Source of the DNA: Ulva prolifera
Lineage: Eukaryota; Chlorophyta; Ulvophyceae; Ulvales; Ulvaceae
Length of the DNA stretch: 64,000 bases
Direction of reading: 5' to 3'
Assembly (NCBI GenBank): GCA_023078555.1
Contig: CM041200.1
Span: 4,244,936-4,308,935, forward strand
Each line of letters opens with the position of its first letter. The first letter of the stretch is position 1. Below are positions 1 through 11,300 of the stretch, piece after piece. The position numbers and the translations under genes are program-made. Under the pieces are notes generated by a model that saw only the letters and a program-made list of their open reading frames with translations, did no database searches and was not told where the DNA came from.

Positions 1-9
1 GAGCTGACA

Positions 10-1171
10 ATGCAAAACTGCAAGTGCATCGCTGATTCTTTAGCAGTCATGTGCTCGGCTTGGCCAAGGCTAACAAGGTTGGCGATGATGGACTGCAAAG
101 CGAGTGTTGGTAACACTGGATCAATCCATATGGCAGCGCCACACAATCTTGGACATCTCCACATGTCAAAAGCAAGTCTTGCAGTGCTAGGTATTCATCT
201 AGGCATTATAGCAGACAAGAACGCTTGACTGAAGTTGGTGCGCGGCTACTGGAGACTTACCTGAGGACTTCAAAAGCCAACCATGGTACTTGGACACATG
301 CAGGACTAGGTGACTTGGCACAATTCCCACAGCTACGAAACTTGGTCATTGAAGATGCAACATGTCCTCTGCTGACACTGCCGCAGGGATTGCCACGGCT
401 GTCGCTGTTGACCGGCCTCACACGCTTGAGCCTGCGGAATGTCAGTGTACACTTTCGTACTGTTCTCGAGAGTCTTCTTGGTTTAACTTGTCTGAGCAGC
501 TTGACATTGTCGAGCACAGCCTGCCTGCCTGTACCATGTCAAGGACTGGAGAAGACCCTTGGTCATCTGTGTCAGCTTCGCAGTCTTGACCTGACAGGTT
601 TGGCCGTGTCATGGACGGTGCTCTTTGCCAATGTTGGATTGACAAGCCTGGCCATGACCATTCCCAGCATGACACACAATTGCTTCACGATGGAGAACCA
701 AGCAAGAATGTCGGTATGACACACAAGGACTCCTTGGAACAGCTGTGCTGCAAATCCTGCAATGATTCCAAATCTTGCAATGAGTTGTAGTTGGAAAATT
801 TGGGATGTTGAAGGGATTATTATCGAGCGGTTGTCCAGCTGTGTCCGGCATTGCAGTTGAAGCGGCTCAAGCTTGTGGCGGTCTGCAGCAGCCAACCTCT
901 ACCAGCCTGTCTTGGGGAGCTGGCGGCACTGACATATCTCAGCCTTAGCCCCATCAAGCAAGTACATCGCTGTGGTGGACAGTGCAGGCTGTTTACTAGC
1001 CTGCGAATGCTGCTACCGCAGCTATCACGGCTTCAGCACCTGGACATGTCGCTACACACAGATGCAGAGTCTGTCAGGTCCATCCGCTGTCGGTCACCTG
1101 GGCTTTCGGTGAGGTGCCACACCGGATTGACCGAGCTGTCGCCTCACTGCACCGCTGTATCGGCTGTATAA
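10..1171 (+). CDS. leucine-rich-repeat protein, partial or decayed
   Basis: Three consecutive open stretches (10-228, 225-719 and 851-1171) encode leucine-rich-repeat-like peptides, for example LTRLAMMDC, LTGLTRLSLRNVSV, LRSLDLTGL, LAALTYLSLS and LSRLQHLDMSLH. The hydrophobic spacing of about 20-25 residues is typical of LRR proteins, which act in protein-protein recognition. The three stretches lie in different frames, so either introns separate them (the 720-850 gap is non-coding) or the gene is degenerate. The 5' part lies outside the window and no start codon can be chosen. No kinase, NB-ARC or membrane domain is visible. The LRR class is fairly sure; whether the gene is functional is not. 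Confidence 0.5.
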
Positions 1172-2712
1172 GCTGTGACGAGGTCCCACTGTGGCTGGTA
1201 ACTGATGCACAGCTGACAAGCAGACAAAGCTCATGAACATTTTGCCTTTGAATGGTGCACCATGTCCATAGTGCATTTCTGAGACACGGCCTTCACCCTT
1301 GCCGGTTTGGCCAGGGTCATCAATGATGCAGGACACCCGCACTTCAGCTGCGCTGTTCCGGGACCAATTACAACATCAAAGAAGCTAGTAGGCATCAACA
1401 GAAACTGTCATGCTGTGGCCCCTGTTCATTTGTGTGCTTTGTCTTGAAGCTGGAAGCTTCGCAAATGCTATGTAGGCATGCATACCATGTGCGTGACCAA
1501 CTGCACTCGTATCCACAATTGCGTAGGACCCCTATGAGGCCATTCAATGCAAACTTCCGTGTTGTCATATGTTGTACAACCAGGTATATCATGATCTGTA
1601 TGAAAGTCGTGTGCAAATAGGCCAAGGGAATCCCGTGTAAGAGTGCACGCACTTCTGTCATAACCTGTAAGACAGCATTCAGATGGCTTCTTCCACAACA
1701 ACTGTCATCACTGGTTGCTCATAGCATGATCAAGCATCTGTCATATGTCAAACTGTATACCCGCTTGTGTACTGAGTAAAAAAATCATCGTATAGTGAGT
1801 GTTTGTCGGCATTGGTGACACTACAATCTTGTAGCCAAGAAATGGGAAGCAGCCAGGAGCTCGGACCATTACATGGTAGAGCATTGTAGCGTGCTGCCAG
1901 ACATCGCACCCCAGAGAAATGATCCGAAGTATCCAATCTGTGCACTCAATCAGCACATACCAGAACCTATCTGAAAACAGATCCTGCAGAATTGCTTTCC
2001 TTGGGATGGATAACTAACGTCACAGCTGAAGCTGACAGGAAACCGCATTTGAACTGTCTCATCAGTATGCAAAAGTAACATCACACATTGTTCAAGCATG
2101 GTTTCACTGGGATCTCGTTGCAAGCCACCTGGACACCGTCGCGAGCCTAGGAAGCATGGCAGAAATGCAAGTCTGTACACACCATTGTTTGGATATTGTC
2201 ACAGAAATCACACCGTGCAGACCTGACACAAACGTGTAAATACTTTACGAATGCTCGAGTCGATTACAGTATCGCAACCCCCCCTGACAGTTTTCACAAC
2301 ACTGTTGCTTGTACATCGCTCATGATGATATCCACATTACGTTCGTCACTAGTGTTGTGACATGGAGCGCTACAGTAAGAAGGTCCAGTGTGTGGCTTGC
2401 TAAACAGACTGAGTCACACGAGAATAAAACGGTTCGGAAACGATGTCCGATTGTAACCTCCGGAGCACATTCGTGAGCTGTGCTGCTGTTGCTGCTGCTG
2501 TGTCACCTTCAGATCAGTAGGGCAGGTCGGCAGACGATCGCTGGTTGCAGGTCGTCGGTCGCTGTGGCATAACGACTTGCGAGAGAATATCAGCACTGCC
2601 ACAAAACCTCAGCGCTGCCACAAATCGGTGCTGGATGAATGGTATGAATTACACCTCTGGAATACTTTCTGATAACTGGACTACAAAGATTGAACCTTGA
2701 AATAACCTGGTC
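1172..2712. other. intergenic, no gene recognised
   Basis: About 1.5 kb of AT-balanced DNA between the LRR fragment and the 3' end of CP12. Only short overlapping open frames on both strands are present, without recognisable protein motifs. A short CTG-type run (about 2481-2502) is the only simple repeat seen. It probably contains 3' untranslated sequence of both neighbours. Confidence 0.5.
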
Positions 2713-3697
2713 TTAATCCTCGTAAACACGGCACTCATCAGCGTCGGGAGCAGTCTCGCAGTACTCCTCCAGAGGATCCTTCACCTGCAACATGCAGGGA
2801 TCGTGGACATCCCGGCGTCACTCTGCCGACGGCAGCAATTACGCCAGCAGATGAGGTCAAAACCCTTAAACGGTACCAAGGAATTCGCACCTCAGCATCA
2901 GCCTTGTGCGATGCAGCAGCCGAGAGCTCCTCGACCTCGTCCCAAGCGGTGGCGCAATCCTCCTTCTCGCCATCGTCGCAAGCCTTCTCGGCAGCAGAGA
3001 TAGCATCTTGGATCTTTTCCTTCATCTACAAGGCAGGGGAGGGTGATATTTCGGAAGACCAGCCGGTGTACGATAACAACAGGGGCAAATACATGCACCC
3101 ACGCGTTGACCCATCCCGGACAGCCATGTATCAGCGAACACCCGATGCGAATGAGATTGATATGTTATTTTAAGGCTCCAACACATAGAATTACGTGCAG
3201 CTGGGTTGATTACGGGGCGCTATTCGGGATGTGTCGCTGCACAGGACATGTCGACGACAGCGCCGGAATATGAAATGATGCGGGACTACAGCCTGCAGAG
3301 TATCAACATGTGGTGCTTATGGACTTAAATCATCAGGGCCTATCGCGTCTATTGGGAGTTGGGACTGTATATGCAGTGTCATCCGCTTCCGGAAGAGGCC
3401 ACGGTGAACACCAGTACAGTTGACGTCGCGAACACCCCGGCTAGATCGGTTGGAACTCGAGAACTACATCTGTCATGCGCCCGATCAATATTATCAGAGG
3501 AACGCATCGTCTTGGGGCTTCTGCGAGACCCTGATCGATTGGTGCATTCGGCTGATGCGGCGACTGGTAAACATCACAATTCGTGATAACGCAAGATGAT
3601 CGAAGCGTACTGGGTCGGCCCGGACTGCTACGCGGCGGGTGATAGGCGCCCGGAGAGCGGGGCGAGCGCTGAGTTGAACGCGGGGTGCGGAGATCAT
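2713..3697 (-). CDS. CP12: CP12, Calvin-cycle regulatory protein (plastid)
   Basis: CP12 is a small redox-switched, largely disordered stromal protein that joins GAPDH and phosphoribulokinase in an inactive complex in the dark. Three exons keep frame: 3611-3697 (29 codons, transit peptide starting MISAPRVQLSARPALRAP), 2891-3025 (45 codons) and 2713-2784 (23 codons plus TAA), giving 97 residues. The mature part carries the N-terminal cysteine pair (KACDDGEKEDC), the family core AWDEVEELSA, and the C-terminal pair CETAPDADEC before the terminal RVYED. Both disulphide pairs are therefore intact. The donors are gtacgc and gtgcga, and the acceptors are ttgtag and ttgcag. The gene is head-to-head with SF3B4. 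Assignment is very secure; the exact exon 1 donor is inferred from phase. Confidence 0.95.
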
Positions 3698-4146
3698 GAT
3701 TTCGATATGAAGACGGTAGAGGTGTATGTAAGAAATCGATACGGCTGTGTGTGTGGCAATCCAGATATTGTATATGCTCTCAGCCTATATATTATTGTGC
3801 TGTTGAAGGGCCGTATCGCCCCGAACGGCACATCCATGTGTGGCTGATGCACCCTCGGCAGACTCTTCCAGATCATTCCGGGCATGCTCACCGCATGCCT
3901 CCAGGTTTCTGCTCGCGTCATTCGATGGGCTTGGCGCAATCGTGTCATTCGTCGCACATGTGTGCTTGGCCTGCGCCCGTGCTGCGATGACGGCGACATG
4001 TTTAATGTCCGCATCTCTTGCCACTGACATGCGCAGTCAATGAATGGTCCCGCGACCTGTGCATTAGTGAAGAGCGATGTCAGCACATATGAATGACATG
4101 ATCTGACTTTTTTACTCCCCAGATATACATAGTCGCAGTATACGAT
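3698..4146. promoter_or_regulatory. shared 5' region of CP12 and SF3B4
   Basis: About 450 bp separates the divergent start codons of CP12 (-) and SF3B4 (+), so it must hold both promoters and 5' leaders unless an unseen leader intron exists. It is more AT-rich than the flanking exons. No clear TATA box or repeated element could be assigned. The call rests on position only. Confidence 0.4.
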
Positions 4147-6250
4147 ATGACTTCTGCGGGGGGGCGCATCACGGCTGGAGTAGGTGCTAATTTGATCGGC
4201 CAGCATGCACAAGATCGGAATCAGGAGGCTACATGTTACGTGGGCAACTTGGACGAACAGGTCACAGAAGAGCTCTTGTGGGAGCTGTTCACTCAAGCAG
4301 GGCCAGTAAGTATGTGCTTGACCAGCCACCTTCTAGGTCCATGAACGAGTGTATACACTCATAGTCTGCACTGTATGCAGACAATGTATATGTCCCGAAA
4401 GACAGAGTTACTACAAAGCACAAAGGGCATGCATTCATCGAGTTCAAAGGCGAAGAAGATGCAGATTATGTGCGATCTCAGCCGTGAAACAGCCGTGTCA
4501 GTCACTCCTCACCATGTGGCTGTAGTCCGCTTGAAAAGCACTCAGCGTGTTTTGGTGCTGTCAACGCAGGTGGGCTAGGGGCATCTGTAGCTGGCAGTCT
4601 CCAAACTGCCAGGCTTCAGTGAGCATGGCCACATCCGCTGTCAGCAGTGTGCCCACGACTGCTGTGATGGCATGCTTAGGTTGGACGTCTCGAGGTACAA
4701 GCATCGACCTCAATGGAGATGCGCAACTTGACATGCATGGTTGAGCTTCTGCTCAACCCCAGACCAACATGTGCATGGTGGCGCCGAGGCTGCGACGGTG
4801 AAAGCACGGGCAGTCTTTCAGTTATCTAGCCAGCTCAGCCTTAAAGCTGTGCAGGCGATCAAAGTGGTCAACATGATCAAGATATTTGGTAAACCTATCC
4901 GGGTGAATAAGGCATCCCAAGAGAAGCGTGCTCTTGATGTTGGAGCAAACTTGTTCATTGGCAACCTGGATCCTGATGTTGATGAGAAGATGCTGTACGA
5001 CACATTCAGCGCCTTCGGTGTCATCGCAGGCACTCCCAAGATCATGCGTGATCCAGATTCAGGTGTGGTTATTTCGCTGGCGGCTGAGCATGTGATGGGG
5101 GTGCATGGCACAGATCCCATTTGTAGAAATCATGCAGCTGCAAAGCACACGCCCGGATGCTGAATTTGTACGTCTCCATCATTGCTCGACAGTACCTCCG
5201 ACTTGTCAGTGCCTGGGGGTTGCATCGCAGCAGGCACATCACCAGCGTCATCATCCGTTTATGCGTATCATGATCACGTCTACTTACCATGCTACCTCTT
5301 CCCTGAAGTCACGTAGCGAAAGCTTTTGGGCAGAAGCACACAGGCATGCCTGCTGTCCAGGCTGACCACATCGAATCACAACATCGTCGACGAGTGACGT
5401 GCGAATATTGCAGCCATCATGGCACCCGCTGCTTCGAGACACTGCAACACAGGTCAGACTGTGAGTCCATCACCCCCGCCTCCTTGCAGGTGTGTCCAAG
5501 GGCTTTGGGTTTGTCAGCTTCGATAACTTCGAGTCCTCCGATGCCGCCATCGACGCAATGCACGGCCAGTTCCTCATGAATCGCTCCATCTCAGTCCAGT
5601 ACGCCTTCAAGAAGGACACCAATGAGCGCCATGGCACGCCCGAGGAACGCCTCATGGCCCAGAACTACCGCCTTGCAGCCATGAACTCCAGCCGCCCACA
5701 CACACTCTTCGCCAGCGGCCCATCTGGCGCCGCTGCGATGGGGGCGGCAGCGGGCGGGGCCCCAATGCATGCCCCGGCCATGCCATCAGGGCCGCCGCAG
5801 ATGCCTGGCCCGCCAGCGATGGGGCCGCCTCCGATGGGGATGCCGCAGCAATCGGCGCCCCCTGCCATGCCGGCGATGCCGTCAATGGGGGGCCCGTCCC
5901 TGCTCACGCTACCGCTGCCGTCGGCAGCTCCGCCGCGGCCACCGCCTTGGCAGGCGCAGCCGCCGTTCAGTGGCGGCCAGCCGCCCCCCTGGGCGACGCC
6001 TGGGGCCCCGTCCACACACCAGCCCCCGTATTCTCATGCTGCGCATGCGCCGCCGCCGTGGCTGCAGCCGCCGCCGCAGTACCCTCCGGCGGCGATGCCA
6101 CCGCCGCCGCAGCTGGCGCCCCCGCCACATATGTATGGCCCGCCAGGCGGGATGCCGCCGCCACTGTCGGCGCCTCCGCCGCCACCAGGATATGCCGCGC
6201 GGCCTCCTCCCGGAGCCCCACCGCCGCCTGCCCCCCCACCACACGCATGA
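4147..6250 (+). CDS. SF3B4: splicing factor 3B subunit 4 (SF3B4/SAP49), two RRMs
   Basis: SF3B4 is a U2 snRNP SF3b subunit that binds pre-mRNA near the branch site. Exon 1 (4147-4305) encodes RNP motif [19 protein letters not shown]. Exon 2 (to 4469) continues RRM1 ([20 protein letters not shown]). Exon 3 (4855-5062) carries [10 protein letters not shown], the linker [18 protein letters not shown] and the start of RRM2. Exon 4 (5490-6250) finishes RRM2 ([23 protein letters not shown]) and runs into a long proline/glycine/methionine-rich tail, as in the family. The exon 2-3-4 junctions keep phase. The exon 1-2 junction is less certain: the only in-frame GT-AG choice (4306-4364) inserts five residues (SALYA) relative to the family. 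It is divergent from CP12. Confidence 0.93.
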
Positions 6251-6722
6251 CAGAGCGAGCATGCATGCAACTCCCACGCTTCCAAGGATCGTTCAAGATG
6301 CACCACGACATCTCGAAGATCGATCCTGAGCGGCTGCATCGCGAGAGGTCCCACCCAGAAATTTGCACAGATGCTAGCGTTCGTGTATATGGGGCCCCAG
6401 GTGAGCGTCATAAACCGGTGTGGCATCCGGCGGTTCCCTGTGGTGCGTGTGCGGCTACCTAATTTATGCAGATCTGGACATGTGCGTCTGGATGCCCTCT
6501 GTGTGGTCTGATGTGCCACAGTGTGTTGCCCGGGGGATAGCAGGGGACTGTTTACTTGTAATGCCACCCCATCAATGTCTTAACAGTAAGCAGAAAGCGC
6601 ATTATCACAGTGCAGGCAGCTGCAATCTCATGACGTTACATGTGCTGCACTGGTTCACCGCAATTACTGCTTGTATTCTCACATACTTTTCAGGTTATGC
6701 CGCGGAGAGCACACCGAGCCAC
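6251..6722. other. convergent 3' region, no gene recognised
   Basis: About 470 bp between the stop codons of SF3B4 (+) and the phosphatase-like gene (-). It holds no supported coding sequence and presumably contains the two 3' untranslated regions. No polyadenylation motif was confidently placed. Confidence 0.5.
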
Positions 6723-7807
6723 CTAATGCAGCCATGGCTGGTCCAGGTCTTCAGGGTGTGTGTCCATCAAATACTGAGTCACTCCAGCTACTCCCACCAC
6801 AATACACTTGAGCATGACGTTCCAATCCTGTACTTGGCTCAGCTCGGCTGTCGGTATGTCTGCTACAGATTTCAGCTGCGTTACTTCGGAGCCGAGCATG
6901 TGGGATAGTTGTGTTGGAAGCAATGCGGACCCGCCCTTCTGCTGCAGTCTTTCGTCTGACGCGTACTCAAGGAATTCGTGCAACTTGCAAATTCTCTGCT
7001 TGTAGAAGTCTCGATCTTCTTCACGGTCCCAGTCATTCTGTAGGTCTGGCTCAAACTGCTTCAGCACCTGGCATTTCACATCTTCATTCATACAGACGAT
7101 CATCTGTAAGGACAACGTAGCTTTTTACGATACTGTATGAAGGCACATGAGAAACGTTGAGCAGTTCGAAGCAACAGTCAGCTGTGCAAGTGACACACGT
7201 CATGTCGCGGAGATCCAGCTGTTCTGGAACTCTTGAAAACAGCTTGGGTGACGTGTTGAGACCTGCTGCACGTATCATCAGACTGACCGCTCGTTCCGGT
7301 GCATATTCTGTCACCTGTGTCCCACATGTCCAGCCATACATGCTCAGTCCATGTCCATTCCAACTTGCAACATTTTCAAACATTGCTTGCGCAAGGCGCG
7401 CATTTGAGACATCATCGTTGTCAACAAAAAGGATCTGCAGGTGGAACCTGGACCAGTCTACCTGCATCCCCAACACTGGTCCTGCTGATGATGCATGACT
7501 CTCCAAGGGGCGTCACTCGCTGTGGCAGACGAAACAAGCATGACAAGCGAGAAGGCCGTCAAAAATGAACGTTACGCAGATTGAGTTATTCATGCGTTTC
7601 GATCACGACATGGCTCTTGCACAGCTGGGCGAGAGCTTGCCTGTGGAAGCGCAGTGTCTCGTGTGTGTACAGAGTTCCGCAGCTGTCTCCCATGTGCAGA
7701 CCTCGAATAATGACATTGCGATCTCTCTCTCGAGCCTGTCGATGAAATGCGCGATAAATTGCACGTCAGTTGCGAGCGATGCCCAAGAGCATGCTTGTCA
7801 ACTCGCA
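6723..7807 (-). CDS. low-molecular-weight protein-tyrosine-phosphatase-like protein
   Basis: The domain exon (upper end near 7468, lower end near 7130) reads ILFVDNDDVSNARLAQAMF followed by a helix, then an exon 6723-7103 beginning MIVCMNEDVKCQVL, then KLHEFL and a C-terminal DWNVMLKCIVVGVAGV. This order matches the plastid-type LMW phosphatase-like family in plants and algae. The usual catalytic P-loop of true LMW phosphatases (C-x5-R) is replaced by VDNDDVSNAR, so the Cys nucleophile is missing and catalytic activity is doubtful. The intron between the two exons is about 46-56 nt. An upstream in-frame stretch (about 7590-7807, MLRVDKHALGHRSQ...) is Ser/Arg-rich and could encode a transit peptide, but that junction is not proven. 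Confidence 0.6.
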
Positions 7808-8348
7808 GCATCGAAATGCCGCGTGCAAAATTGGAAACAGACAACGACTTAGCACGGCTGAGCGAGAGAAAAGTCAAACACAGGAACTTGACCTATTTGT
7901 AAACCCTCTATACTGATGTCGTCAAAGTGCCATCCGGACCACGCAATAGTACACGTCACGTTCACTGCATGGCGTTGTCGGAAGTACTGAAACACGAATC
8001 GGGCGCATCACAACTATTGACGAGACAACAAACCACCCACCAAGCTGTTGGTGCGTGGGGAATGAACGTTTGCGCATCTGGTGCTTGCGGGGCTGCTTGG
8101 AGAGCAGCAAACTCATGCGTGCGTGTGGAGCTCGTGGCCAGGAGAGATCGATGCACAACAACTCGTATCTGATGGGGTGTAGATCAATGCAGTAAACACA
8201 ACAGTTATTTATACATGATAATGGCTGCCCCGTTGCGTTGCTGTTTGGGCTTGTACCTGAGATTTATACGAATATCGATACACAGTGTCTGTGCACGAGA
8301 GATCCAGCAGTGTCCGCAGCAAACAGCGTAGCCTGTGTTTGCTTCAGC
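7808..8348. promoter_or_regulatory. shared 5' region of phosphatase-like and FAD oxidoreductase genes
   Basis: Up to 540 bp lies between the probable starts of two divergent genes. It has no supported coding sequence. It should contain both promoters; no specific element is recognised. Confidence 0.35.
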
Positions 8349-11300
8349 ATGGCAAGCCTTGCTAGTCTCAAAGGTGACGTGCGTGCCTGCTGTCCATCGC
8401 GTGCTATCTTCAAACCAGCGCTCTCGAATGCAAGCTCGCGGGCGCATCGCTTTGCGTCAAAGGTGCCTCTCGACCTCCTTCATTCAGCATGTGTACAGCT
8501 CGGGGACTGTCAAGCGCTTGCGCTGCTGCATGAGTTGTGATGCACTGCGATGTTGGTGGCGAACCAGGCGGGCGGATCATCGCATGTGCCGATGGCGCTG
8601 TGTTTCCTGTAGGTTGTCAGCAGAAATGCGACAGCCCAGTCGACCAGCATGACTGAGAAAATTTTCGAAGACATTCAGCAACGTGCTACATCCAAACAGG
8701 CAGGCGGAGCAGGAGGTGCAACGACGTATGAAGCTCTGCAGAGGCTGGACAAAGCCTGGCACACGCTGCGGCACTCTCAACCGGGGTCGAACGTACCTCA
8801 GTTTGTGACGGAGACCTCGGCACCACTGCCGTCCAGCCCAGAATTCGACGTCGTGATCTGTGGAGGGACCTTGGGTATCTTCCTTGCCACGGCTCTGCAG
8901 CTCCAGGGCGTCTCTGTGGCTGTCCTGGAGAGAGGAAAGCTGGCTGGGCGTGCGCAGGAATGGAACATTGCCCGCAGCGAGCTGCAGCAGCTGGTGGAGT
9001 TGGACGTTTTGACGGCAGCAGAGGTTGAAGCCGCAATTGCTGTGGAGTGGCACGACGTGCGCATGGGCTTCAAGGTGGGTGCTCGCCGCCACACCCCCCC
9101 ATCGAGGGAACAGTCATCAATCGCGGACAGCAACACCTGATCACTCGCTGATCCAGTGCGCAGCAAACCTACGCACCTTCAGTGCAGGGCGGGGAGGATG
9201 TCTGGACCACAAACGTGCTCAACCTCGGGGTGCGGCCAGACAAGCTCATCGAAACAGTGAAGCAGCGCTTCGAGGCGGCCGGAGGCGTCGTTATCGACGA
9301 ACAGGCGGCGCAAGGGGCCGTCGTGCATCCTGATGGTGTCTCCCTCACCCTCCCCGGCGACGAATCCGCCGAGCGCACCCAAGCCACTTGCAGGCTGCTC
9401 CTGGACTGTATGGGCCATGCCAGCCCGATCGTCCGCCAGGTCAGGTGCGCGGCCCCCACTGCCCATGACATCGCCCTGTCCCTGCTGAGCCAATCAGCGG
9501 CACTCCCGCAGCAGGCGTGCTGCGGTGCGCTGTGCCGGCGGCGGCAGAGCATGGGCAGCCCAGCATGGCTCATGCATGTAAAACATAAATCTGGATTTAC
9601 CTAGCCGCAACAGGTTGTTGGGGCTTCGACAACTGCGGATGGATGGGATTATGTAAGCCAAAGCATGTGGCGTGAGTGCAAACGCGGTGCGGGGATGCAG
9701 GGGCGGTGCGAAACCGGACGGGGTCTGCTGTGTGGTCGGCACGCTGGCCTCCGGCTTTGCGGCGGAGCGCAACACGACATCGGATCTCATCTACACAGAC
9801 AGCGACATCTACGGCGCGCCGGACGAGGCTGGCCGCAACATCCAGTACTTCTGGGAGGCGTTTCCCGCCGGCGCGGGCCCGACCCACCGCACGACGTACC
9901 TCTTCTCATACCTCGACGCCGGTGCGCGCCGCGCTCCCGTGCCGTGTCTCCCCCTATGCCTCATTCACCCAGTCTCCGGTTCATCCGGTGTTCACAGATA
10001 GCCTGAGTGCGCAGACCGAGTCCCCCCTCCCCCGAACAATCGCCTCCGGCATCCCGTAGTCACCCACATCCGGCCCATGCAACATGTTTGTGGGGGGTGG
10101 ATGGATGAGTGAGAAGGCGCTGTACGTGCCCGCACCCCGGAATGCCGAACATGCAGCGCCGTAGAGATGCCTCGTGCGCTGACTGGGGACTGGAGGCTGA
10201 AGTACAGGCCAGTTGACTGTGTAGTTGAGTGGAGCCCATGCTGTCCTGGAGCCCCTTCCAGGGCGTGCGTGTGTACTCGCCTCACACCCCTACACTGCAT
10301 GTACACGGGGGAGCTGCGCCCTGAAATATTGCATGCGTGTGGCAGCCCTCCGCCCTACCATGCACCTGACCTCTGCCGCTATGCCTGGCTGTACACACAC
10401 AAGCGCACGCAGCCACAGGAGGTACTGGCCCCACACCGGAGCATGGAGCCGCTGATCGGAGCGTGCCAGTGGAGCCCCTACGCCGCGCTCGTGCTGAGCG
10501 TGCCGTGCTGTGCAGAGCCGAGCAGGCCGTCGCTGGAGGCGATGCTGGAGGACTACTGGCAGCTGATGCCGCAGTACCAGGGCGTGCCGCTCGACGCGCT
10601 CACCGTCGAGCGTGTGCTCTTCGGCTTCTTCCCGACCTTCCGCCAGTCGCCGCTGCCGCCGGGCTTCAACCGCGTGATGCAGGTCGGGGACGCCTCGGGC
10701 ATCCAGTCGCCGCTGAGCTTTGGTGGCTTTGGCGCGCTCACGCGGCACCTCGACCGCCTGTGCGGCGCCGTCACCGGGGCCCTCGAGGTGCGCCCCCTGT
10801 GGCCTCAAAGGGAAGAGGTGTACACCTCCGGATCGAACAGTACAGGCGCAATGCCTGGTTGTGGCAATCCAGGGATATGGCCGCTATACCACTCGGTCCA
10901 CAAGGATTCAGTCTCCTTTCGTGCTCTGCCATGCCATGGCCCGAGTCTTTGTAGTCTGCTCACCGTGGCCTCAGGTGCACAGCGACCTCTCACGTGGAGA
11001 TGTTGCGCCGGCTGCATGCCCCGATGCGCTCTGGGCAGCTGCCGTGCTGCCGGGTGCCTGCCAGGCTGCGCTGCCGTGTGAGCTGTGTGGAACTATTGTG
11101 TGTCGACTGCACCCGTTGTGGTGCCGCCAGGACATGCATGTGTGTGGGGATGCGGCGGGAGTGGGAGGTGCCAGTGGGCACACAGGCCAGCCCGGACGGC
11201 GTGCTGTGTGGCGCTGCGCATGCATGTTTCATGCGTGCTGCCTGCACACGACGTCACCGACAGTGAGTTGGCCGCTGTAAGCTGCAGCGCTAAGCCAATG

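Noticed and set aside
5769-6462. Arg- and Ala-rich frames on both strands over the SF3B4 tail
   Set aside because: They are shadows of the GC-rich proline-encoding exon 4.
10980-11090. Open stretch VHSDLSRGDVAPAACP as an extra exon of the FAD oxidoreductase
   Set aside because: Splicing 10787 directly to 11397 keeps phase and gives the conserved TGALE-ADALDQASLASINAYNP context, so this stretch is intronic.
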